Below, in pieces: positions 23,163-34,017 of a stretch of 64,000 nt of DNA. Position numbers and translations under genes: made by a program. Location: positions 5,704,001-5,768,000 of the forward strand of contig CP126193.1 of the NCBI GenBank assembly GCA_030272155.1, in the 5' to 3' direction. The DNA comes from Tetradesmus obliquus (taxonomy: Eukaryota > Chlorophyta > Chlorophyceae > Sphaeropleales > Scenedesmaceae). The notes under the pieces are model-generated. The model saw nothing but the letters and a program-made list of their open reading frames with translations, was not told the DNA's origin and ran no database searches. Every line of letters begins with the position of its first letter. The first letter of the stretch is position 1.

Positions 23163-25396
23163 CAGCTGCACTGTGGCCGAGTGGGAACAGTGAAGCATGG
23201 TTGCAGAAGAGCTTTCAGTTCCATCAGCAGCTTGGATGGCTCGGACGGATCAGCTTTCTACGCAGGTGCTGGCCTGCATGGTGCAAGCGGGCCAGGACCC
23301 TTGGGTGATACCGCAACAGCCGCCCCTTGTTACTGTTACGTTGTGCCTAGTCTGCGGCGGCCAGCCTTTGTAACATAGTCGTGCTCTTGATGCAGCATGG
23401 CAGCTGCTAACTGCATTCAGATGCAGCTGTAGCTGCTGCGGTGGCCGTTGCACGTGGTAGATATACATCAAGGTTGGTAAACCTGTGCCGTCCACCATTG
23501 CCGATGTACATCTCATCAAGGTGTCGACACTGTTACAAGGACACACATCCTATGTACAGAACAGATGTGTGTACAGATGCACCGTGCTTCACATCACAGA
23601 TACGTACAAAGCATTGCAAAAGAAAGCACACCAAACACCTCGCAGGCCTTCATCTTCGTACATGTACGTGGATGCCCTTGGAGTGCAAAGCCAGGCAACA
23701 ACCGCCCAGCAAAACACACCATGCACTGCTGACAGATTGGCAGTACCTGTGACACTTGTGTTACGGTTGCACTGGGCAGCATGCTGTGCAATGCCACCAG
23801 AGAATGAGACCCATCCTTGTGAACAATAACACAACACACCATGTAACCATAGCTATGACACAGCAGAGCAATCCAAACAAAGCAAACAGCGCTGCTAGCA
23901 TACATGGCAGTACAGCCAGCAAGTCGGCTCCACATGTAACTGCATGCTGGCTTGCAAAGCCTGCTGCGCAGCTGTTGCTGTGTGAAGCACTTGAGACACC
24001 AGCTAGGTAAGGCCAACACTACACAGTAGGTTGCCTACAGCATACAGCAACGCCGAGGTAAATCCCCCCCGGCACCTTGCTGTCTGCCTGCAAGATAATG
24101 CTCAAGCGTTTGCCTGTGGTGACTCGACTATTATGACATGATGGTGCGGCAGCTGCACGGGTGCAAGAAGCGTGCTCTGCTTCAATCACGCAGCTCTCAC
24201 CACAGATGGCTACATACCCATACATGGCATTGGTGGTGGAACTGTGAGCAAGCATTCCACAGAGGCTGCTTGATCACGCCTGCACTCGCCACGTGGTTCA
24301 TGCGTACATGTCCACACCCTGACAGTGTCAGCCACTTGTGGACGTACCACATTGCACTGCATAGACAAGCAAAAGGTACAGCTGTACACAGCCCGCACCG
24401 CTAAGCTCAGGCATTAAACCTGCTATCATTTGCGAATAAGAACCATTTCAATCACAGCCTGAAGGCCACCGCAACAGCTGGCGCACGCAACTTGCGCTGG
24501 TGTTGGGTCGACCATGAAATGCCTGGTTGGCATGCACGCAGGCGAACACAGAAAGCATGTCACAAGTGACACTGGAGGCCAATCTGCCACAGCAGTTGCC
24601 AACAGCAGTGAGCCAAAGAACCTACGCCCACAGCACACCGCAGCTGACACAGCTGCTTCGCTACGTTAGACATACACACCTCACTGGTAAGACAAGGTTC
24701 ACGGGCACCAAGCAAGCCACCCGCATGGGTTGACTGTACAAACCTCACTTGCCAGCTGCTGGCTTGAAAAGTACGAACCTTATGGAAATTGTAAGAACAA
24801 AACAGCTAGACGACAAAGAAAACAGCACGATCTGAAGTAGGCACAGCTGGCAACATGCCAGCCAGGCAATTAGACCCAAACATTAAGCACGTCCACTATG
24901 TTTGACTCTGCATCCTTGCGACAATCGACAAGTGGCAGGTGGCCCATCCCAGCCTCCCTGTTTGCTGGCAAATCATCTAGCCAAATACAAGCTGCAGCCA
25001 AACAGCACAGCAGCTTGAGCGGTGCTGCCATCAACAGGCAAAGCAGTACGTTGTGCAGCAGGCGTTGCAGCTGCAACGGCAGCAGTCTGTGATGCAGCTG
25101 GCGCCTTGCTGCTAACCAGCCAGTGTGTGCAGGAGGTCAGCGAAGGCCTGCTGTGCCTAGATGAAGACAGTACAGCTAAAATCAGGTCAAAGTCAACCCC
25201 ACGCCTAAGCACCTCCCAAACGCAATCATAGCTCAGTGCCGCGCCATCACACACCCAAATCATTAACAGTCCTGTCACAAGTCATGCATGAGACCACTGC
25301 AACTGCAGCACATGGGATCGGCCCTGCTGCAGCTGATGCGTATGCTGCGGACCATGCCCGGGCTCCGTCTGACTTGCAGCAACACGCTATTGATTC
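23163..25396. other. Intergenic region, no gene recognised
   Basis: This is 2.2 kb between the convergent 3' ends of PAZ-OAS copy 3 and the CAX gene. Frames are short, without splice-linked homology to any family I know. Confidence 0.5.
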
Positions 25397-28184
25397 TCAG
25401 CTCTTGTACAGGAACACCAGCGCAATGATCGCATAGTTTGTGATCAGCGCAACGCCCATCAGCCAGTGGCTCAGCGCATCGCTGGTCACAAAGTTGGCGT
25501 GGATGACGCTCACAGTGAGCGCCAGTGTTGCAAAGGGGTCAAAGTCAAGCGTGAAGTCATGGCCTGTAATCCAGCCTACGATGACGACAAAGGGAATTGC
25601 GAAGATTGCGATTTGAATGGATGAGCCGACAGCCACGCCCAGGCTGAGGTCCATCTTGTTCTTCATGGCCACCACCACAGCTGTCGCCAGAATTTGAATT
25701 GTGTTACAAATGGAAAATAACAAGCAGCAGCGCAGCCAGAACAAAACTGCATGTCAGGAGGCATGGCTTGCTAGAAAAAGTGGGCGTGTAGAATTGCATT
25801 TGTACTGCAGACTTGCATGCATGCAGGCACTGGCTGCCACTGCTGTTCAAACAACAAACAACGATTACAGCAACTTGCAAGTCGTGCTGGCGCAGCATGC
25901 ACAGTGCCGCGTACCTGTGATGTGTTCGCAGGCGTTGCCGGCTATGGGCAGCACGATCATGCCCAGGAAGGCCTGGCTGAGCCCCGTGCTGGCGCTGAAC
26001 TCCTCTATCGAGCTGCACAGGAACCTGCAGGGCAGCAGGACAGCACCACCAACGGCAGCACCAGCATGTGGAAGAATGCCCACTTGCGATGGCTACACAG
26101 TGCAACGCGTGGTGCAATATTTGTCTTTGGGACAGGCCAGCAGCACAGCCTCACTCCAACATGGTGCCTATACACGTGCGCATGCGCGCGCTGCGTACAC
26201 CATGCAACCCTCAGTGCAGTACAAACCGGGCTTATGGCCAACGACACATCCCCAACTACTACTTTGAGCAGGCCGCCCAAGTCACACCATCTACATGAAA
26301 CACTCGTACATGCACATGTGCACTCCTCAGTACATGCAAGGCAGGTGTGCAACAGGTATGCAGCAGCGCAGCTCCACTCACTCCGAGCAGACCGCCACTG
26401 TCACTGTGATGCCTGCCAGCGTGGTGAGCGCCCCCGCAAAGGTCATGATGGGCTCCTCCTCGCCGTCATCGCCCTTGAACAGGTCGTGGTGCGTGTGCAG
26501 CTGGAAGCCCAGGTAGCTCAGGTAGCTGCAGGATTGGATCCAAACAGAACAGAATGCACCAACACATAAAATGGGTTGTCAGCTTTTACGTTGAAAAGGA
26601 CCCTGTCCGGCCCGCAGGACCCACTGCTTCTCTACAACAGCATTGTGCTGCTGTTGCTGGTCAACATACACGTGATGTCCTGCTCTCAAAACTGGCAGCG
26701 CCACACACCGCCTGTTCTGCATTTGCTAAGGCTGTGACAAAACATCAAGCGCAGCAGCACAAGCAAGCCACATAACCGGAATGCCATACTCACACAAGCA
26801 GCATGATGACGGCGGTGCCCCTGCTGATGTTCAAAAGGTCTGACGATGACACCTCGCCGCCGTCAGCCAGCTGCACTGCTGCTGTCGGGATAATGATGCC
26901 GATGCAGGACAGGAACAGCAGCGAGCTGGTGGCTTGATTTGCTACTGCGTTGAAGGCCTGCGTCTTGAACTTTATGCCGCCAAACAGGAAGCAGCAGCCT
27001 GCAGGAAAAGCATGCAGCAGGCCAGAGACATGCACACATGTAAAGAACTGCAAGAAGCACGCCTTTGCAAAAGCAATATGCAATATAATGCTCACTCTCA
27101 TGTCCACATGGCACACGTGCGTGAGCAGAGCCGCATGCAGCAGCAGCCGTGCACTGCACATTCGAACCACATACTATTCACCTCATGGTTCTGCTGCCAG
27201 CAAAGCACAGCCAGCAGAATGGCTCCCTCTCACTTCACCCTTGCAGCCCTCTGTGCTGTATCTGTGCTGCACCTGCTTCTACAGTTTTTAACATGTTTGA
27301 ACTCATCCAGCACCAGCAGCAGGTTGGGCAGGATGCTGCCCACCTCATCGCTCTGCTGCCAGCAAAGCCAGCACAATGGCTCCCCCTCAACTCACACGCA
27401 CAGCTCTCTGTGCTGCACCTGCTTTGACTGATCAAACTCATCTGCGCTGATTCAAACTCATTCAAACTCACCCAGCACCAGCAGCAGGTTGGAGAGGATG
27501 CTGCCCAGCAGCGAAGTCGACACAACAGTGTACAGCCCCTGCTGCAGCGCCGCAATGCTCAGGATCATCTCAACCACGTTGCCAAAAGTAGCGTTGAGCA
27601 GGCCACCCACAGTGTCACCAAAGCGCACAGCCAGGTCCTCTGTCACATCGCCCAGCAGCAGCGCCAGCGGGATCAGCGCCAGGAAGTTCTGCGGGAAGAA
27701 AGGGGTTGCAGGAAAACATCAGTCTGTGTTGGTTGCGAGTTGACGATATACTTGAATGAGTACAAGCATTTGCAAGCAGCGCACGGCCAGGTCCTCAGTG
27801 ACATCGCCCAGCAGCAGCGCCAGCGGGATGAGCGCAAGGAAGTTCTGCGGGGAAGAAAGCAGGAGTTTGCAGGATGGACTTTCCTTGGATGCATCTTTGC
27901 AGCCACAGCTTGACGAAGTATTTGAAGAAGTGCAAGCACACGCAAGCAGCTTACTGCTGAGGATACAGCTGCGCTGCCGCTGCAGCTGCGCAATATAGGG
28001 ACGCTGCACTGCTGCTATTTGCTGTCAACCCTTGCTTGCAAAAACAGCAGGGGCTGTTGCAGCAGCTCACCAGCAGAAAGACTGCTGTGGCGCCCCACTG
28101 CGCCATGTGCGCTGCAATCCCCAGCGGTACGCACAGCATGAGGATGTTGATTCTGCTGCCTAAGAGCATCTCCTTGACTGTGCA

Positions 28185-28238
<54 letters not shown>

Positions 28239-29379
28239 CAGTGGCAGCAGCAGCGGTGAAGGCACGCAAGAGGAGAGCAGAGTCCGACAGGTAGCACACT
28301 GACCATACAGAGTGGGATGCCCAACAAACCACAAGCCTAAGTCTGTCTGAATGCTGTGACGCAGCAGAAGCGGCCAGGGCTGCATTTGTCGGTGGAGGCA
28401 GCGGAAGGCAAAGCATCAAAGCAAGCACGTTACTGCTCCTGGCTGCAGCCGCTCGTTGCTCCGTTCCGCTCATGCTGCCTCATAAGCAGCTGTCCATGCA
28501 CGCTTCATTGCTTCATAACATCATACAAAAAACAACAACGGCACATGATGAAGACAAGTCTCGACAAGCCGCTCTCAATGACGACTCCGCCGCACAACCC
28601 ACCAGCAATGATGTCCTTGGTGTACCAAGGCGGCGGCGGCATGTGCGGACTGAACGCGCCAGCGCGCAGCGACGCTGCAGCTGAGTAGAGGCTGAGGTCA
28701 GACAGCGGCGTGATAGGCCTGTTGGAGCGCGCTGAAATGGGTGAGCCGCCATGCAAGCTCTCTGAGTCGAGTAGTGAGGCGGTGAGCGTTCCTGCAAGCA
28801 GCAGTTGAGAGCAGGCGCGAGTGATGTGTAAGAGGTTTGGTTGTATGCAGACAGTGGCGTTGCATGCAAGACGCATGGTTGCATCAGGCACGTGTGTTGC
28901 AAGCAAGCAGTGTTTGTGTGCGCAGACATGTGCTCGGCATGCAAGCTGCGGTTGTGCATGTGGCTTGAGTGCAAGGGACGCAGCAGGCGCGGATGCGGGC
29001 AGCAGCAAGGCTTGCAAGGCGAGGCAAAGCCAGGGCGTGAAGGTGTGTGCGCTGTGCAAAATAAAGATCAGGGTGAACGCAAAGGCTGCAGCCATTGGGC
29101 ATCTAGAAGGGTATCACCGTCTTTGCCTCCTGCATCACAGCGCGCATCAGTGTGCATGCCTGCCGCCAAACCAACTGCTGTAAGGCAAGTGGGGGGATGA
29201 TGGGTTTGCTGCCGTCTCTGCTCACAGTGCCGCCTACCTGCACCTCCCTCGACATCGGATGTCACACCATTCTCAGCTTCAAAAGCAGCCGCTGCTGCCA
29301 GATGCTCCCTTGCATGTGCTGCCAGCACCTTCAGGCGTGCAGTGGCCTTGACCACTGTCAGGGCTTGTGACCTGTGCAT
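25397..29379 (-). CDS. CAX: Vacuolar-type cation/H+ (Ca2+/H+) exchanger, CAX family
   Basis: Eight exons: 29379-29238, 28791-28603, 28177-28071, 27688-27472, 26998-26794, 26525-26382, 26024-25915 and 25680-25397. They sum to 1398 nt, giving 465 residues, a normal CAX length. Both diagnostic repeats are present: GNVVEMI in the first half ([15 protein letters not shown]) and GNACEHI in the second ([14 protein letters not shown], followed by [10 protein letters not shown]). An acidic loop (GDDGEEE) separates the halves. The N-terminus is a non-conserved cytosolic tail of about 115 residues; some plant CAX proteins carry an autoinhibitory region there, but no motif shows it here. Expected role: antiport of Ca2+ or other divalent cations into the vacuole or acidocalcisomes against protons. 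Exon 4 is flanked by partial copies of itself in both neighbouring introns. The exon 2 donor (GTGGGT at 28602) was chosen by phase. Confidence 0.92.
27307..27342 (-). repeat. Echo of the 3' end of CAX exon 4
   Basis: Partial copy of the exon 4 tail (real donor end 27472), displaced 165 bp into the downstream intron as part of a roughly 165-bp tandem duplication that also repeats intron sequence (27180-27290 against 27345-27430). The copied donor has lost its GT: the plus strand reads ACTCAT instead of ACTCAC. Confidence 0.8.
27777..27844 (-). repeat. Echo of the 5' end of CAX exon 4
   Basis: Copy of the first 68 bp of exon 4 (real acceptor edge 27688), displaced 156 bp upstream, with its acceptor CTGCGG context kept. 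It translates as [22 protein letters not shown] and then diverges. The following intron stretch is duplicated too. Confidence 0.85.
28188..28234. repeat. CAG microsatellite in CAX intron 2
   Basis: About 15 CAG units directly upstream (in gene direction) of the exon 3 acceptor. Confidence 0.85.
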
Positions 29380-30419
29380 GCTGTTGCTGTTGCCGCTCCA
29401 GGTGCTGCAGCTGCAAAGCGCCGGTGGCTACAACGTCAAAGTTGCCGGCCTGACAGAAAGGCTGCTGATGCTTGTTTCAGCAGCAGCTGCTGCGTGAAGT
29501 TTGAATCACAGGCTGCAGCAGTACCTGGGCCTGTCGAACAGAGGGAGGGAGGGAAGCGCGTCGTTAGCTTTGAATTTGCTGACGCACACATGCACATGCT
29601 TGCTGTTTGCAAGATTTGCTGCTGAATTTGCTGACAGGCTGTGCTCAAGGGTAAGGGTGATTCTGGACAGTGTCTGGCAAAACAATTTGACATGCTGGCT
29701 GTTGCTGCTGCTTGCTGCGCTGCTGTCATTGACTAGCAGTGCTGCCAGTCGCAGTACTACAAGGCACATGGCACTTCGATCTTTGCTTTCAAGAGGTGCC
29801 CGATCCATGATAAGCAGGAGCTACTCGTGCAGCACTGCAGGTGCACTTCCCACCTGCCTGAGGGGGAGTACCGAGGGTTGTTGTTACGACTGTACCAGCT
29901 GAACAACAGCAACCAAAAACACTTCAAATGATGTTGTTTGTGTACTAAAACGTAGTGAAGGCGAACCGTCCGCGGCCGTCCGGAATCACTGTAGCAACGA
30001 GGTTGTGCAAAAATACTGCACAGAAAGCACCATACCATTGCTGATAGTAAGTTTGTTGGTTTTTGTACTGTGATCACCTTGCGTTCTGCGTCACCGCGCC
30101 ATCACAACAGCATCTCCGGGTGACCCATATTCCTGTAACACTGTCATCTATTGCTCAAATTTGATGTCGATTCAGCGTAAAGCAATCGGTGTGGCAAAAT
30201 ATCTCAGTTTGAAAGCTACAAGAGCCGCCACAGGCGGTCACTTACGGACGGCATCGACACCAGAACCAGAATCCACAGCACACAGCACACTGTTTAGCCC
30301 CGCATGCCAAGCACTTGCAGGAGACCTGCTGCCCAGCAAGCTTCTGCTTCATACCACATTAAGCTAAAACTTGCCCCTGCTGTTAGTACTCACGCGGCAT
30401 GGCGCATGCACCTGCACAC
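29380..30419. other. Intergenic region between CAX and GT92 genes
   Basis: Holds the CAX promoter and the GT92 3' flank (both genes run on the minus strand). No further gene is recognised. Confidence 0.5.
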
Positions 30420-32764
30420 TCATACAACCGCCACTACTTGATCTGGCGGCGCCCACGTGAAAAACACATGCCCCCCGTACAAATTGGCAATTGCTGGGTC
30501 ATTGCTAGCCCAGCTGTCAGTTCCAGCAAACGTGCCAGCTGCTGTCATGGCCGCTACATCCGTACTTATGCGCTGCAGCAGCTGCTCGCCAAACCTGCTG
30601 CAAAGTGTCAAGTCCTGCTCCATAGCCGGTGAGCGCATGGCAGAAGTTCTCACAGAGCCGCACACTTCACAGTCACTGCTATGTGACGGCCAGGCTGGCA
30701 AGCCCTGCAGACCCCCAATGTCTACTGGCTCATCAAACATGCCGGCAGCTGTCGATGCGGCTACCTGTCCGATGTTTGCTTTCAGCAGCGGCAGCATGCG
30801 CGCTGCAAACGTGACGTTGCCCTGATGGATGTCATGCACACGATCATGCAGCTTGACAGCTACGTCTTTTGGCACGATCACGATGCCGCTGACCAGACCA
30901 AAGGGGGAGAACGCTGCTGTAGAGTGCACATGCGCCTGCCCAACTGCAAGCGGGTCCACTATCGTCTTCTTGTAGTCACTTGGCAGCCCAGGCTTGCTGC
31001 AGAGCAGCGTGCTTGGCCAGGTGATGTGATGGAAGCCAATAGTTGGCGGCTGCTTGCAGGCAGGTGGCACACTGCTTTGTTCTTGCTGCTGCTGGATGCA
31101 GCCAGAACACATCTTTACTCCACTGAAGCTGTACTCTGCAGCTGCTCGGCCTCCATTGCTCTGGATCAGCTGCTGCAGCAGCGCAGACCAGTTTGTGGCG
31201 GCGGCTGCCTTTGGCACGATGTACTCATCAATGTCCAGCACTGCCACCCAGCGGTGCTTGGCTGCCATGGCGCGGTACACGCAGTCCTGGATGGCCAGCG
31301 TCTGACCCCAGTGGGCGATGGCGTAGTTGTCCTGCAGGTGCAAGCAGAGCAGTGTGCGCAAGTGTCCAACAGCACAGCACAGCGCAAATCACTTGGCTGG
31401 ACCACTGCAGCTCTTTGTCAAAGGGTTGTCGCATTTTTGCAGGATGCAATGCTTGTTGAGCCGAATGTCACGCTGCCTGGCCATGGTGCATTTGTACAGC
31501 CGCTTGCAGGAGCATTTGCTGGCAGCAATTTGCTGGCTCATCTGTGGCCCATTGTGATCAGTCTTTAAAGCAGCTGCGCTGATACTACAATATCCATGTC
31601 TCCTTTCACCTGGTGGTATGTGCACTTTGGTGAGCCGTAGCGCTCTCGGGCTGCTGAAGCGTGGAAGAACGGCAGCAGGCACTGCTGTTGCTGGCCCTGC
31701 AAGATGCTTGCAGGAATGATCCACTCGTGCACCTGAGCTGTGCCTTGGGACTCGTAAAAGTCAAGCAGGGGCTTGATCAGGGGCCCAGGGTTGAATGAAT
31801 AAATATACACCTGCTGCACGCCCATCTGCTGCTGGAAAGCCTGTCAGGCAACCAGCGTAGATGCATATGCATCCGTGTGCACAGGCGGTGCCCACACTGC
31901 TACTGACCCCTTGCCTGCAGGGTAGGCTGCCTGCTCTTCAAGAGTAAGCCTGGGCACAGCTTCCACAGGCACCCACAAGTGCGATTGCTGTGTTATAGCT
32001 GCTGCATCTGGCGAACTGCCTGCAGGCCCTATCACCGTCATCATCAGCTGCAGCTGCTGTCCGTCCCTGCTACTGCTGCTACCCTTCAACAGCTTTTCCT
32101 GCAGGTCGTGCGGGAGCTGACAGACAGCTGTCGAAGCCTGGAAGTTGAAAAACTTCTCATTATTGCCCACAGTGTAGCGCACAGTCAGATCCAGTGCTGT
32201 GCGGCTGCTTGCAGGAGCTGCCTGGCTGCTGCCACCGTCATCAGTGCTACCAATGTTGTTGCTGTCCTCTAACTGCAACAAGCACCTCCAGCCTTGAGGG
32301 GTTACCCGTTTGTCGATTGCCATGATGACAGCTACCTCTGCAGCTTGTCCTATCATCATGGGCCTGGTGTCCAAAAATGCCGATACCAAGTAAGCAGGCG
32401 CCTGCCCAAGAGCAGCACGGCCACCGCTGCCACTGCTTCGTTGGCTGCTTGTTTGAGACAGATGGTGACGAGCACGCCAAGGCAGTGGCTTGCTGCTCAA
32501 AGCACCCTTCCGCCGCTGTACCTGCTGCTGTCCCTGCTGCTGCTGCTTCTCAGCAGCTTGATCATGTTGTTGCTGTCTGCTGTGCTGCTCTGCTTTGACG
32601 AGCTTGCGTGGCAGGTGGGCTTTGCCAGGGTACACATGCGGCTGCACAATGCCTTCAAATGCTAGCCTGATGCTATCAGGCCCTGTTGGGACTGCCTGCA
32701 GCATACTGCTTGAAGGCAGGAATAGTTCTCGATGTATTGCTCCTGCTCGCGCCATTGATGCCAT
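30420..32764 (-). CDS. Glycosyltransferase family 92 (DUF23-like) with an in-frame TGA
   Basis: Two exons: 32764-31610 and 31331-30420 (phase 0 junction, 689 codons including the internal stop). GT92 landmarks in order: YLVSAFLDTRP (about residue 140), VAVWAPPVH near residue 285, QMGVQQVYIYSFNPG (about 313), AHWGQTLAIQDCVYR and RWVAVLDIDEYIVP (about 415, carrying the DxD-type acidic motif), then GFHHITWPS and CSKPG. Likely a Golgi sugar transferase acting on N- or O-glycans; substrate unknown. Codon 307 is TGA (31846-31844) between STLVA and QAFQQQMGV, where GT92 proteins usually have an aromatic residue (LvEW/F). Removing a 42- or 66-nt intron around it would delete the conserved domain start, so I prefer a nonsense change. 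A splice acceptor just 5' of Met1 (CTAG before GCAGTTATC) hints at a missing upstream exon with the membrane anchor. Confidence 0.72.
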
Positions 32765-34017
32765 TCCAATGATAACTGCCTAGGGAGGAAAAGTTTTGCA
32801 CCAGGCAAAGCAGCATACAGTTTTTCAGCTGCAGGACCTCCGCATGGTCCAAAAATGCATCAAGATCTGCACTGCATGAAATAGGCATCTAAAGTTGCAT
32901 AGTAATTCTGATTTTCATTCCATCTGACAGTCAGCACTTAGCATCGGTGCTGTTGCATGCTGTTGTGCATTGGTCTCTCTTGCTTCAAAAGGTGGGCCGG
33001 TGGCCAAAGATCCACCTGCCACACATCGAATGGGCACTCACATGCCATCGCAAGCATAAACAAGCACAACTCCACAAACTGGTCTGTGATAAGCTGGACA
33101 TTGCCTGCCTCTGGCTGTGCGATTGCCGGGGCCGGCGAGGGAGCATCTGTTTCCTTCTTTCCCAGCCGATTGCCTCTTAGCTTCCCTGTGTTCAGCATAT
33201 GGGACTTAAATAAGAGGCATCTAAAACTTAAACAAGCTATTACATAAGTTGAAGCCAGGTGTTGAGGTCAGCGGTGTGCAGTCAACTCGTCGATCCCGCG
33301 TACAGACTGGACGTCGAGCACAGTTGTATCATGTCAAGCGTTTAAGAATGCACGATCTGGTCCTACTTACTCTTCTAGAAGTCATGTCTTTAGCTTTGCA
33401 CCGTCGTGCGTCATGGCACGGTTAAACCCTGCAGGAAATGCCAGTGCTGAAAAAAGACTTTGTGAAGAGTTGCAGGTACCACACGTTGCACAATGCTCAC
33501 TCATATGTCTAGATAGTGCCCCGGCACAATGCCTGCAAGTCCTCAGCCCCAGATGTCTGCTCTGCTTCACCTGCTACTGCACTGCTGTACGTCATGTGCA
33601 AGTCCTGCAAGCGCATAGCTTGGTTACATCCTATGTTTCTTACACAAAAGCAACATGAAGCCTGCGCCAGCCTGTTTTAAACAGCCTGTAGGCACTTCCT
33701 GTAACACCATGGCTTATGCAAAGTAAACAGCGGCCCTTGAACCTGCACGGCAGCAAGGCTGCCACATCTCAGCAGCACCTGCCGCACAGACATGTGTGCA
33801 GAGTAGCACAGAGCAACCACACAGTGCAAGCAGCATACGCCCAGAACACAGCACTGCACCTGCCAGGCAGTGCAGACGCCACATACCCGACCTAAATCGC
33901 CATATTGGGATTGCAGATACGAGCAGTGCAAGGCCGCCAGTTGGGACCCGCAATCAGGAACTTCCGATAGTCACCAGTACCTACCAGCATTGCACACAGT
34001 CAATCCACTCAGCGCCT
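32765..34017. other. Intergenic region, possible 5' exon of the GT92 gene
   Basis: An upstream GT92 exon may lie here, since a good acceptor precedes its first Met, but I could not identify it. No other gene is supported. Confidence 0.4.
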
